A stretch of 64,000 nt of DNA from Aquimonas sp041395245 (GTDB lineage: Bacteria > Pseudomonadota > Gammaproteobacteria > Xanthomonadales > Xanthomonadaceae), in assembly GCA_041395245.1 (NCBI GenBank), contig JAWLAY010000005.1, positions 294,219-358,218 of the forward strand, given 5' to 3'. This document shows positions 26,901-34,174 of this stretch, piece by piece. The stretch's first letter is position 1. Every line of letters begins with the position of its first letter. The notes below the pieces were generated by a model that had not been told where the DNA came from, did no database searches, and saw only the letters and a program-made list of their open reading frames with translations. A program made the position numbers and the translations under genes.

Positions 26901-27851
26901 CAGTGGTTGGGAGCGGCCTTGGTGGGGCGGTTTGATCGTTTGCATTGGCCGTCGTCGAATGATCCCGATGCGCCGGTGCCGGAGGACGATGTCGATCCTG
27001 CCTGGCTGCCAGCGCTGGATTTCGATATCGATGATGCACAGTTGGGCGATGCGCGCCTGGGCTCTGTCCAGCTACGAACCCGGCAGACACCGGATGGCAT
27101 GTTGCTGGAACACTTTGCTGCCCGCAGCGACGACTTGAGCCTCGATGCCAGCGGCGACTGGTCGCGCCGCATTGAGGGTTCGGAAAGTCGTTTCAAATTC
27201 GTGTTTGCGGGCCAGGATCTTGGCCGGATGATGGGCCGTCTGGGCTTCTCGCCACTGGTCGAGGGCGGTTCAACGGATGCCGTGGCCGACGTCAATTGGC
27301 GCGGTGGTCCGGCGCAGTTCGAGATGGCCAGACTGGAAGGACAGTTGCAGATCAAGGTCGGCAAAGGTCGCGTGCCGCATGTGGAGCCTGGTGCGGGTCG
27401 CATCATCGGCTTGTTGAGCCTGACCGAGATTCCGCGCCGTCTGACGCTGGATTTCAGCGATTTCTTTGCCAGCGGCTTTGCCTTCAATTCGATCCGAGGG
27501 GACTTTCGCTTTGCGGGCGGCAATGCGACCACCGACAACCTGTTGATCGAAAGTCCTTCGGCGCAGATCCGCATTCAGGGGCGAACCGGGTTGGCGCAGC
27601 GTGACTACGATCAGACCATGGAAGTGCTGCCGCGCACCAACAACGTGCTGCCCGCCATCGGTGCCTTGAGTGCCGGTCCTGCGGGAGCGGCCATCGGTGC
27701 CGTGGCGCAGGCGGTGTTTCAGCAGCCCATGCGACAGATGGCGCGCACGCTGTATCACGTTGGTGGCAGTTGGGAAAAGTCCGACATTACCGTGCTTGAA
27801 CGCGGCCCACGTCAGCCAGTGTCCGACGGACCACCGGATAACCGGCCCTGA
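23970..27851 (+). CDS. yhdP: YhdP-family AsmA-like envelope protein
   Basis: YhdP belongs to the AsmA-like family of large periplasm-spanning proteins implicated in phospholipid transport to the outer membrane, together with TamB and YdbH. The 1293-residue product has one N-terminal membrane helix (about 18-42) and a long beta-rich periplasmic region. Its C-terminal part (from about 1130: GRVPHVEPGAGRIIGLLSL, then RLTLDFSDFFASGFAFNSI) is the diagnostic AsmA/DUF3971 tail. The GTG start at 23970 overlaps the rng stop. An acidic, Ser/Ala-rich insertion near 280-310 looks like a disordered loop. tldD, which follows yhdP in E. coli, is absent. Confidence 0.9.
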   Translation: MISRSRRWLRKLRRWLAGGIAVSLVLMATLVALVSQLLPLLNQHPQQVAQWLQQQIGQPVSISAVDARWSRSGPLLRLQGLKIGADAGHSGLELSEAELLVRAYAGWWPGQPLLSLRLRKLDLALQRQRDGRWELQGLGPARPGGLQALLAQIEQLGELRVEEARLGISDLGTGRHLALPRIDARLRTVGGRVRLGVRVYVADSPPLQWIANLDPGLQAGEIYIGSSTMALDHWLADSLDLPVHVLSGSGEVALWMTLREGAVQDATLQARLTGLSLRGGKGSSASPSASTSGTAPDASDAEEGMAAATDGRRWDADEWELMARAWREDDTLRVVVPGMRVRQGDTERQIGRLEWGRSPAGSALFVEAVDLQPLFDWLPMLGGDLPPLPGWLRDAVPGGRVESLQLAWTAERIVQAGASLRDIHWQAVGTLPGVTGLSLQVNGNSDHLQLQLDSPGFALDAPVSLAEPISAALQGSLDIYPQGQGWALEAAPLQVKATDYAATIEGSVWWQNDGSRPFVDLRGEGVAGISVSAAKHFWVLNKMPPKTVEWLNRALVDGHLNVATALVHGDLDDWPFDGGQGRFEAFGEVDGVTLDYLPGWPRGEQLSGWVRFLNMRMDAEVSGSVLGNRVAKASGTFEDLRRPILELDLQGSGTGPSLLSLIRRSPLQQRFGSAIEGLSVGGKADVSVTMHVPLKKELGHFELEGHADLHEADLADSRWGLQFEAANGRLQFSESGFSADELSVLFADQLTSLSLSVGQFTSTARHLVEGSLRGRVSVDSLLALRPEMDWLRPHVEGVSDWAARVTVPRSDGSTSTVSVRLQSDLQGTALQLPAPLRKAAEERLPADVELLLPSSSGRIDLQLGGLLHLRGRLAERASEFRGIAAFGVGELNESPSESGLEVVGSVPVLDGNGWVGATLSGLGQGAQVRRIDLSAGILQLGGRDFSESRVQVERQDDGAGLVRFEGEQLQGELRWPKQWLGAALVGRFDRLHWPSSNDPDAPVPEDDVDPAWLPALDFDIDDAQLGDARLGSVQLRTRQTPDGMLLEHFAARSDDLSLDASGDWSRRIEGSESRFKFVFAGQDLGRMMGRLGFSPLVEGGSTDAVADVNWRGGPAQFEMARLEGQLQIKVGKGRVPHVEPGAGRIIGLLSLTEIPRRLTLDFSDFFASGFAFNSIRGDFRFAGGNATTDNLLIESPSAQIRIQGRTGLAQRDYDQTMEVLPRTNNVLPAIGALSAGPAGAAIGAVAQAVFQQPMRQMARTLYHVGGSWEKSDITVLERGPRQPVSDGPPDNRP

Positions 27852-27936
27852 CAGCGCGAGTCCATTCCGCCGACCGCCAATGGTCAGCATGACTTGATGC
27901 AGATGTGCGAGCCGCCATGAGCGCTACCATGCGCAC

Positions 27937-29082
27937 ATGTTGCAAAACCTCAACCCACTTCAGTTGTTGCGCTACGCCGGTTTGTTCACCTGGGCGTTCA
28001 TGGGTGCACCACTGTTGCTGGAATTTTTCCCTGAAGGACTGAGTCGCAACGATGTGCTGCTCTGGCGCGGAGCGTATTTCAGTTTCGGACTCTCCTATTG
28101 GCTGCTGACCCAGCCGCGCCGGTTGGCGTCGCGCCGTCGCTGGATGGAATGGGGTCTGCTCGCCTGGCTTACGGTCTCGGCGATTGGCATCGGTCATTTT
28201 TCCAGCTCAGGCCTGTCTGGCGCGTTTCTGATGATCGTGGCCGGACTGTTGCCGTGGTTCATGCCGGTGTGGGTAGGCGTCATCTGGTTGCTGTTCCAGC
28301 ATGCCGCTCTGGTGCCGGTGTTCAGCCAGGTCGGTTTCAGTTGGATCGAGGCGGGCCTGCAGGCAGTACTTTTTTTTGGCTATTCGAGTTTCGTCTTCAT
28401 TACCAGTGTGGTGGCCCTGCGGCAGATGATGGCGCGCGACGAACAACGTCGACTCAATTCCGAGCTGCGCGCCACCCGAATGCTGCTGGCCGAGAGTTCG
28501 CGGCTGAGCGAGCGCATGCGCATTTCGCGTGAGCTGCATGATTTGCTCGGTCACCATTTGACCGCGCTCAGCCTCAACCTCGAAGTCGCGGCCCATCTGT
28601 CCGAAGGTCGGGCTCAGAACCATGTTCGACAGTCGCAGACGCTGGCCAAGCTGCTGCTGGCCGATGTTCGTGAAGCGGTCAGCAAGCTGCGTGACGACGA
28701 TGCGCTGGATCTGCAAACCGCGATGCGAACCCTGATCGAAGGGGTGCCGTCCTTGCAGGTCACCCTGGACATGGATCCGGCCTTGCGTATCTCTCTGCCC
28801 GCGCATGCGCAGATACTGCTGCGCTGCGCGCAGGAAATCATCACCAATGCCGTCCGTCACGGTGCGGCGAGCAGCCTGAGCTTGCGTCTGTATCAGGATC
28901 AGCAGACCGCCTGTCTGGAGGCGCAGGACGACGGACGAGGTGCAGACAGTCTCACCTTGGGCAACGGCTTACGCGGCATGCGTGAGCGTTTGGCCGAGTT
29001 CAATGGCAGTATCCGTTTCAACACCGCACCGGGCGCGGGCTTTGCGCTCAGTCTGCGCTTGCCGCTGGAGGAAAACGCATGA
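27937..29082 (+). CDS. sensor histidine kinase (NarL/DesK-type, HisKA_3)
   Basis: This 381-residue membrane kinase has about five to six N-terminal membrane helices (residues about 10-160), a short coiled linker and a HisKA_3 dimerisation domain with the phosphoacceptor His201 in ELHDLLGHHLTAL. Its HATPase domain contains the N box (EIITNAVRHG) and G boxes (DDGRGAD and GNGLRGMRERL). There is no periplasmic sensor domain, so the membrane region probably senses the signal, as in DesK. It overlaps its response-regulator gene by 4 bases (ATGA). Its signal is unknown. Confidence 0.88.
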   Translation: MLQNLNPLQLLRYAGLFTWAFMGAPLLLEFFPEGLSRNDVLLWRGAYFSFGLSYWLLTQPRRLASRRRWMEWGLLAWLTVSAIGIGHFSSSGLSGAFLMIVAGLLPWFMPVWVGVIWLLFQHAALVPVFSQVGFSWIEAGLQAVLFFGYSSFVFITSVVALRQMMARDEQRRLNSELRATRMLLAESSRLSERMRISRELHDLLGHHLTALSLNLEVAAHLSEGRAQNHVRQSQTLAKLLLADVREAVSKLRDDDALDLQTAMRTLIEGVPSLQVTLDMDPALRISLPAHAQILLRCAQEIITNAVRHGAASSLSLRLYQDQQTACLEAQDDGRGADSLTLGNGLRGMRERLAEFNGSIRFNTAPGAGFALSLRLPLEENA

Positions 29083-29720
29083 TTCGGGTTTGTCTGGTTG
29101 ATGATCAAACGCTGGTGCGCCAGGGCGTGCGCTCGCTTCTCGAGTTGTCCGAGAACATCCGCGTGGTGGCGGAGGCTGCCGATGGCAAACAGGCGCTGGA
29201 CTTGATCCCCCAGATCCAGCCTGACGTGGTGTTGATGGACATGCGTATGCCGGTGATGTCGGGGCTGGAAGCACTGCAGACGTTGGCAACTCGCGGCGAC
29301 ATGCCACCGACCATCATTCTGACCACCTTCGATGATGATCAACTGGTGCTGGCCGGGATTAAGGCCGGTGCGCGCGGTTATCTGCTCAAGGACGTTTCGC
29401 TGGAACAACTGGTCGAGGCCATCGAACGCGTGGCGGCCGGTGGATCTCTGGTACAGCCGGTGATGACCCAGCGTCTGCTCTCTGGCTTGGAACGCATGCA
29501 GAACGATTTCGTCAGTCTGGATCGTCCCGACCCGTTGACGGATCGGGAGACCGAAATCCTGCGCTTGATGGCAGGTGGATACAGCAACAAGGAAATCGCC
29601 AATTCGCTGGGCGTGGCCGAGGGGACGATCAAGAATCACGTCTCGAACATTCTCTCCAAACTCGGCGTGCGGGATCGCACCCGCGCCGTATTGAAGGCGT
29701 TCGAACTGCAACTAGTGTGA
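29079..29720 (+). CDS. LuxR/NarL-family response regulator
   Basis: This 213-residue regulator has a receiver domain with the acidic pair DD near residue 6-7, the phosphoacceptor Asp54 in VLMDMRMP, and the conserved Lys in LLKDVS. It ends with a LuxR-type helix-turn-helix (about 148-206: LTDRETEILRLMAGGYSNKEIA, then GTIKNHVSNILSKL). It is translationally coupled to the upstream kinase and is surely its partner. Target genes are not evident; the next genes face it from the other strand. Confidence 0.92.
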   Translation: MIRVCLVDDQTLVRQGVRSLLELSENIRVVAEAADGKQALDLIPQIQPDVVLMDMRMPVMSGLEALQTLATRGDMPPTIILTTFDDDQLVLAGIKAGARGYLLKDVSLEQLVEAIERVAAGGSLVQPVMTQRLLSGLERMQNDFVSLDRPDPLTDRETEILRLMAGGYSNKEIANSLGVAEGTIKNHVSNILSKLGVRDRTRAVLKAFELQLV

Positions 29721-29735
29721 GCGGTCGCGCGAAAC

Positions 29736-30407
29736 TCAATGCACGCCGCTGTCGACGAGGCCCCGGCGTGTGGCTTCCAGGGTCGCTTCGGCGCGCGATG
29801 AAATGCTGAGTTTTCGGTAGATGTCTTTCACGTAACCCGCAGTAGTGTGGGGGGAAAGGCTCAACGAAGCGGCCACCTGGGCTACCGTGAAACCCTTCGC
29901 AATCAGACGTAGGACATCGGTTTCACGCGGAGTTAGCGTCTCGGTAGACGGCGCGCTCTGCGGCAGGCTGGGCTGGAAATGCTTCAGCAAACGGCGTGCG
30001 ACGGCGGGAGACAAGGGTGGTTGGCCACTCAGGATGCCGCGCAGGATTTCCGCCAGTTGTTCGGCCGCCTGATCCTTGAGGACATAGCCCTGAGCACCGG
30101 CCCGCAATGCCGGAAACAGATGGGCATCGTCGTCGAACACCGTGCTGACCACGCAAAGAACACCGCTCCAGCGGCGCTGCATGGCCTCAATCAATTGCGT
30201 GCCGGACCCGTCGGGAAGGCCGAGGTCGATCAAGGCGATGTCGGGGGCGGACGTTGTCGACGCGTCGAGCCATTGCATCGCCGCCGCAAGGCAATCGGCC
30301 GTGCGGATCTCGATATCGGGAAAGGCTCGGGTCAGCGCATCGCTGACCCAGGCGCGCGCATGCGGCAGGTCTTCGACAATCCAGGCGAGGCGTGGTGCTT
30401 CAGTCAT
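29736..30407 (-). CDS. LuxR/NarL-family response regulator
   Basis: The protein (223 residues) has a receiver domain with phosphoacceptor Asp61 in IALIDLGLPDGSG, the VLKDQ lysine, and a C-terminal LuxR-type HTH (about 155-212, LTPRETDVLRLIAKGFTVAQVA). It lies 4 bases downstream of the short histidine kinase gene and is its likely partner. The N-terminal acidic residues are in IVEDLPHA rather than the usual DD pair. It is convergent with the other response regulator, 15 bases away, and the two are clearly different proteins, not a recent duplication. Confidence 0.9.
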   Translation of the reverse strand: MTEAPRLAWIVEDLPHARAWVSDALTRAFPDIEIRTADCLAAAMQWLDASTTSAPDIALIDLGLPDGSGTQLIEAMQRRWSGVLCVVSTVFDDDAHLFPALRAGAQGYVLKDQAAEQLAEILRGILSGQPPLSPAVARRLLKHFQPSLPQSAPSTETLTPRETDVLRLIAKGFTVAQVAASLSLSPHTTAGYVKDIYRKLSISSRAEATLEATRRGLVDSGVH

Positions 30408-30411
30408 CGAA

Positions 30412-31155
30412 TCAGGACTCCGCCGTGACGGGTTGTGTCAGGCGTATGGGCATGGTCAGAAGAATCTTGGTCCCACCGGTGGTGCCAGGCGTCCAGTCGA
30501 TTTGGCCATGCAATTCCGCGGCCCGCTGCTGCATGTTCTGCATGCCGCGACCCGGTTGGGCGAGTGGCAGATGGATTCCACTACCGTCATCGGTGATGTC
30601 CAGCAGCAATTGCTGCTGTTGATGGCGTACACGGACACGCAGTCGCTTGGCTTCGGCGTGCCGAATGGCGTTGCTGATGCCTTCTCTGACGATGCGGAAC
30701 AGGTGCAATGCCTCGCCCTGATCGAGTGGCGGGTCCGGCAAATCCTCGGCGCTGTCCCAGACTAGTTCTGCCTTGACGGCCGCGAGCCGCTGGCGAGCTT
30801 CAGCCTCGATTTGCGCGAGCACATCGCCCAATGTGCCTGGCTCGCCGCGTGAGCGCGTCACGACATCACGCAGGTCCTGCAGGATGGCCCGCGCCAGATC
30901 GGCCTGGACGGGTGACTGGGCGTTGTAGATGAGGCTCAGCAACTTGGCGCCGAGGTCATCATGCAGGTCGGCATAGATTCGCTCGCGCTCGTCGGCGGCG
31001 ACCTGCAGACGCAGCTGACGCTGCTCTTCGACGCGCTGGCGCGCAAGTCGGGCAGCCAGTGTTCGCAGTTCGCGTCGGGTTTGCGTCAGACGCCAGCCCA
31101 ACCAGACGATCAACAGAAGCAGCAGGCCGGGCAAGACGGTGGATAGCGCGCTCAT
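30412..31155 (-). CDS. short sensor histidine kinase (HisKA_3)
   Basis: This 247-residue kinase has one N-terminal membrane helix (about 5-22), a coiled coil (about 25-60), a HisKA_3 H-box with His65 in ADLHDDLGAKLL, and an HATPase domain (N box EGISNAIRHAEAK, G boxes DDGSGIH and GRGMQNM). It has no obvious sensor domain. The ATG at 31155 overlaps the stop of the Ser/Thr kinase gene (ATGA), so the two kinases are made from coupled translation. This suggests the Ser/Thr kinase or its TPR region may supply or modulate the input. The longer in-frame start at 31299 lies inside the upstream gene. Confidence 0.88.
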   Translation of the reverse strand: MSALSTVLPGLLLLLIVWLGWRLTQTRRELRTLAARLARQRVEEQRQLRLQVAADERERIYADLHDDLGAKLLSLIYNAQSPVQADLARAILQDLRDVVTRSRGEPGTLGDVLAQIEAEARQRLAAVKAELVWDSAEDLPDPPLDQGEALHLFRIVREGISNAIRHAEAKRLRVRVRHQQQQLLLDITDDGSGIHLPLAQPGRGMQNMQQRAAELHGQIDWTPGTTGGTKILLTMPIRLTQPVTAES

Positions 31156-33551
31156 GGGTTTGGCTTCTCCAGCGCGGCCCGACGCTCGCGGGCAGTGCGG
31201 GTGCGATCGTGCTCGCTGCCGAGCGCTTTCTCCAGCGACACGATCGCCTCTTCCAGTTCTGTTTTCGCTTGGTCGGTCTGACCGTCTGCGGCCAGACACA
31301 GACCGAAATTGCTTTGAAACATGGCGTAGTACGGATGATCGCGCCCAAGTTGTTGTTCGACAATCGGGAGAAGCTCGCGAAGCTGATCGATTGCCGCCGC
31401 GTCGTGACCCAACTTGTGCAGCAGCATCGCGTAGTTGTTGCGTACGCTCAGCGCCTCGGTGTGCACGGAACCCGCTGCGCGTTGCACCTCAATCAAACTC
31501 GAGTAGGTGTCGAGGGCGAGCTCAAACTGCCCGGTGTCTTCATACGCCCATGCCAGAGAGATCATGGCAACCTGGGTCTGTGTATTGGAAATACCAAAAA
31601 TGTGCTCGAAGCCCTCGGTTGCGCGTTTGGCAAACGGCAGCGCCTCTTCTGCACGTTTCAGTCGAAGAAGGCTATTGGCAAGAATTTGCGCCGCCTTGAG
31701 GCTGTCGGGGTGTTGTTTACCAAGGATCACTTCACGTTCTTGCAAGACGTCGCGCGCTGCTTTGGCCGAGGCATCGAACTGTCCCAGGGACTCCAGGACA
31801 CTGGCGCGATTGAGTCGTGCCTGCAGGGTTCGTTGGTCAAATTCCCCTGTCATTTCGGTGCGAGTGGCAATCAGTTCGTCGAGCAGGGATAGCGCCTCCT
31901 TGAGTCGTCCTTGGCGTCGCCAGTGGTTGGCGAGACTGATCTTTGCCGATTCCACGTCGATGTCGTCCGACGGTAGTCCGTGCGCTACCTCGAGAAAACG
32001 TTGAAGCATTTCCGCGCCGAGCTCCGCATCATCTTGCGTGCTTTTCAACATCGCTTCGGTGTAAATCAGCCGGGTCTGCAACTCGTTGGCATTTTCAGGG
32101 GTTAGTTCCGCCAACATGGCACGTAGCGGAGCGATCGATGCTCCCGCCTCGTCGTGTCGACCCGCCGCGAGAAGAACACGAATCCGGTCATGCATCAGTT
32201 CACCGGCAAGCGGACTACCCGAAATGCCCAGCTTGGACTGCACCGTGATCGCACGTTGAATCATGGCCAGCGCGGCGTCGTGACGACCAAGCGCCTGATA
32301 GGTCCTCGATAGCGTCCGCGCTGCACGTACCAGGACAGTCGGTTCCTTTTCTAGGCTGCCCAGCGTGCGTGCACTGGCATCCAGCATCGATAGCACAGTG
32401 ACATCGCCTCCTTTTGATTGTTCGGGGTTGGCGGCGGCCAACATGTCGTCCAGAAAGTTGACGGTTGCTTCGGCTTCGGCAGCGCGTTGCGCCGCGAGAT
32501 CACGGGCCTGCGCGGCGTTGATGGCAAACCGCACTGACACGATAGTGGCCGCAACAAGAACGAGCGCGATGCTGAGCATTGCGAAGGTCAAGGCCCGGTG
32601 GCGTCGGGCAAAGCGGGACAAGACGTAACTCGCACTCGGCGCGCGGGCCTCGATGGGGCGATGCGAAAGTACGCGTTGCAGATCATCCGCGAATGCTTGC
32701 GCGCTGGCGTAACGGCGCTCCGGTTCGGTGGCCAGGGCAGTCATCACGACAGTGGCCAGATCACCGCGTGTCGCCCGATTCAGTTGCTGCAACGGAACCG
32801 GAATTTCATCACGAACGATGCTCAACGCCTCGAACAGGGTTGAGGTCTTCAGGCGCGGGTGAGGCAGTTGTCCGCTCAACAGTTCGTAGGCCACCGCGCC
32901 GAGTGCGTAGACATCGCTGCGTACGTCGTCGGCAGATGGCGATCCGCTGAGCTGTTCCGGGCTCATGTAAGGCAAGGTACCCAAGACCTGTCCAGCTTGG
33001 GTCAGATTCCCATGCTCGGATTGCTTCAGGCGTGCGATGCCGAAGTCCAACACCTTCGGTTGACCATTCGTGTCGACCAGAATGTTGGCAGGCTTGAGGT
33101 CGCGATGCAGTACACCACGGCTGTGGGCATAGCTCACTGCCTCGCAAACCCGGATCAACATGGCAACACGAACGGACAGCGGTGTCTGCTGCTGTTGGCA
33201 ATGGGTTGCGAGGTCTTCGCCCTGTATGCGCTCCATCGAGAACCATGCTTGCCCGCTGACGCCATCAACGCCTGCGCCATAGAGGCGCGCAATGCCAACG
33301 TGTTCGAGTTGCGCCAGGGTTTCCACTTCGCGCTGAAAGCGTTCGAACGCGTGCCGCGAGTGGGCGCTGACCACCTTCAGTGCAACCTCGCGCGGTGGAT
33401 TGGCCTCGCGCGCCAGGTACACCCGGCCCATCGCGCCTTCACCCAGCAGGCCAAGGATCGCGAAGGTGCCGATGTGGGACGGTAAGGACACGGCGTCCAC
33501 AGGGGAAGCCATGCCTGGATTGGCGTCGTCAGTGGAATCGGGATTGCGCAT
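31152..33551 (-). CDS. transmembrane Ser/Thr protein kinase with TPR domain
   Basis: The protein (799 residues) is a Hanks-type (PknB-like) kinase. It has a glycine loop LLGEGAMGRVYLA (from about residue 35), ATP-binding Lys59 in VALKVV, catalytic HRDLKPAN (Asp151), DFG (169-171) and the activation-segment GTLPYMSPEQ. A single membrane helix follows (about 320-342). A long helical C-terminal region (about 350-770) contains tetratricopeptide-like repeats and would lie outside the cytoplasm. The architecture resembles kinase-TM-TPR proteins that sense through protein-protein contacts. It is downstream of a small membrane-protein gene by 17 bases and overlaps the histidine kinase gene. Confidence 0.93.
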   Translation of the reverse strand: MRNPDSTDDANPGMASPVDAVSLPSHIGTFAILGLLGEGAMGRVYLAREANPPREVALKVVSAHSRHAFERFQREVETLAQLEHVGIARLYGAGVDGVSGQAWFSMERIQGEDLATHCQQQQTPLSVRVAMLIRVCEAVSYAHSRGVLHRDLKPANILVDTNGQPKVLDFGIARLKQSEHGNLTQAGQVLGTLPYMSPEQLSGSPSADDVRSDVYALGAVAYELLSGQLPHPRLKTSTLFEALSIVRDEIPVPLQQLNRATRGDLATVVMTALATEPERRYASAQAFADDLQRVLSHRPIEARAPSASYVLSRFARRHRALTFAMLSIALVLVAATIVSVRFAINAAQARDLAAQRAAEAEATVNFLDDMLAAANPEQSKGGDVTVLSMLDASARTLGSLEKEPTVLVRAARTLSRTYQALGRHDAALAMIQRAITVQSKLGISGSPLAGELMHDRIRVLLAAGRHDEAGASIAPLRAMLAELTPENANELQTRLIYTEAMLKSTQDDAELGAEMLQRFLEVAHGLPSDDIDVESAKISLANHWRRQGRLKEALSLLDELIATRTEMTGEFDQRTLQARLNRASVLESLGQFDASAKAARDVLQEREVILGKQHPDSLKAAQILANSLLRLKRAEEALPFAKRATEGFEHIFGISNTQTQVAMISLAWAYEDTGQFELALDTYSSLIEVQRAAGSVHTEALSVRNNYAMLLHKLGHDAAAIDQLRELLPIVEQQLGRDHPYYAMFQSNFGLCLAADGQTDQAKTELEEAIVSLEKALGSEHDRTRTARERRAALEKPNP

Positions 33552-33568
33552 GACTCATGCCGGTCCGC

Positions 33569-33787
33569 TCAACGACGTTTGCCGACGACCAGCAACAACG
33601 TCCCGGCACCGATGACTGCCCAAGCCACCCACGGTGGAATGGCGACCTGTTCGCGGTCAGAGACGGTCAGCTCCAACGGGCCCACTTTCAACGGAGTGCG
33701 CTCTTGCGTGTAACTGAACTCGCGGTAGCCCAGACCCAAGGCACCCAGAATGATCAACAGAACACCGGCTATGCTGGTTGCGCGCAC
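33569..33787 (-). CDS. small two-helix membrane protein
   Basis: This conserved-looking protein of about 72 residues has two hydrophobic helices (TSIAGVLLIILGALGLGY and AWAVIGAGTLLLVV). Between them lies a hydrophilic segment containing FSYTQERTPLKVGPLELTV, and the C terminus is basic (GKRR). A GTG start at 33787 has a purine-rich G run about 6 bases upstream; an ATG at 33820 is the alternative and would add 11 residues. I do not recognise a named family with confidence. It lies just upstream of the Ser/Thr kinase in the same direction and may belong to that signalling operon. Confidence 0.65.
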   Translation of the reverse strand: MRATSIAGVLLIILGALGLGYREFSYTQERTPLKVGPLELTVSDREQVAIPPWVAWAVIGAGTLLLVVGKRR

Positions 33788-33870
33788 GAAATACCCCCCC
33801 GGAAGTGAAGGTGACAGCATGCCGCACTTCCGCGCGCTTGGCATCCGACCTTGGCTGGGGGCCTGTGCGG

Positions 33871-33902
33871 CAGAAACAAAAACGCCTGCACTGGGCAGGC
33901 GT
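33871..33902 (-). terminator. rho-independent terminator of the tRNA operon
   Basis: On the minus strand ACGCCTGC and GCAGGCGT form a perfect 8-bp stem with a 5-base loop (33882-33902), followed by TTTTGTTTCT. It lies 18 bases past the 3' end of tRNA-Leu. Confidence 0.88.
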
Positions 33903-33920
33903 AGAAGCGTTCGAACTGTC

Positions 33921-34006
33921 TGGTACCGAAGGTGGGACTCGAACCCACACTGTGTCACCACAACCGGATTTTGAGTCCGGCGCGTCTACCATTCCGCCAC
34001 TTCGGC
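33921..34006 (-). tRNA. tRNA-Leu (anticodon CAA)
   Basis: This is an 86-base class II tRNA with encoded CCA. The acceptor stem is GCCGAAG with CTTCGGT, the anticodon arm CCGGA-CTCAAAA-TCCGG gives anticodon CAA, there is a long variable arm, and the T arm contains GGTTCGAGTCCC. It is read on the minus strand and co-transcribed with tRNA-Val upstream. Confidence 0.96.
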
Positions 34007-34039
34007 AAGGAACGCAGACAACTCGAATCGACTCGTCGA

Positions 34040-34114
34040 TGGTGGGCGGTGCAGGGATCGAACCTGCGACCCTTGCCGTGTGAAGGCAATGCTCTACCGC
34101 TGAGCTAACCGCCC
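34040..34114 (-). tRNA. tRNA-Val (anticodon CAC)
   Basis: This is a 75-base tRNA with encoded CCA. The acceptor stem is GGGCGGT with the matching ACCGCCC, the anticodon arm TTGCC-TTCACAC-GGCAA gives anticodon CAC, and the T arm contains GGTTCGATCCC. It lies 33 bases upstream of tRNA-Leu and is the first gene of a two-tRNA operon. Confidence 0.96.
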
Positions 34115-34131
34115 AAACGAACGAGCCGCGT

Positions 34132-34160
34132 ATTCTGCACATCCGAGGCGGGTTCGGCAA
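34132..34160 (-). promoter_or_regulatory. candidate promoter of the tRNA-Val/tRNA-Leu operon
   Basis: On the minus strand TTGCCG (34160-34155) and CAGAAT (34137-34132) are 17 bases apart. They are followed by a G+C-rich stretch (ACGCGGC) of the kind seen at stringently controlled promoters, about 18 bases before the mature tRNA-Val 5' end. This is a consensus-based prediction only. Confidence 0.45.
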
Positions 34161-34174
34161 GCACGAATTACCGA

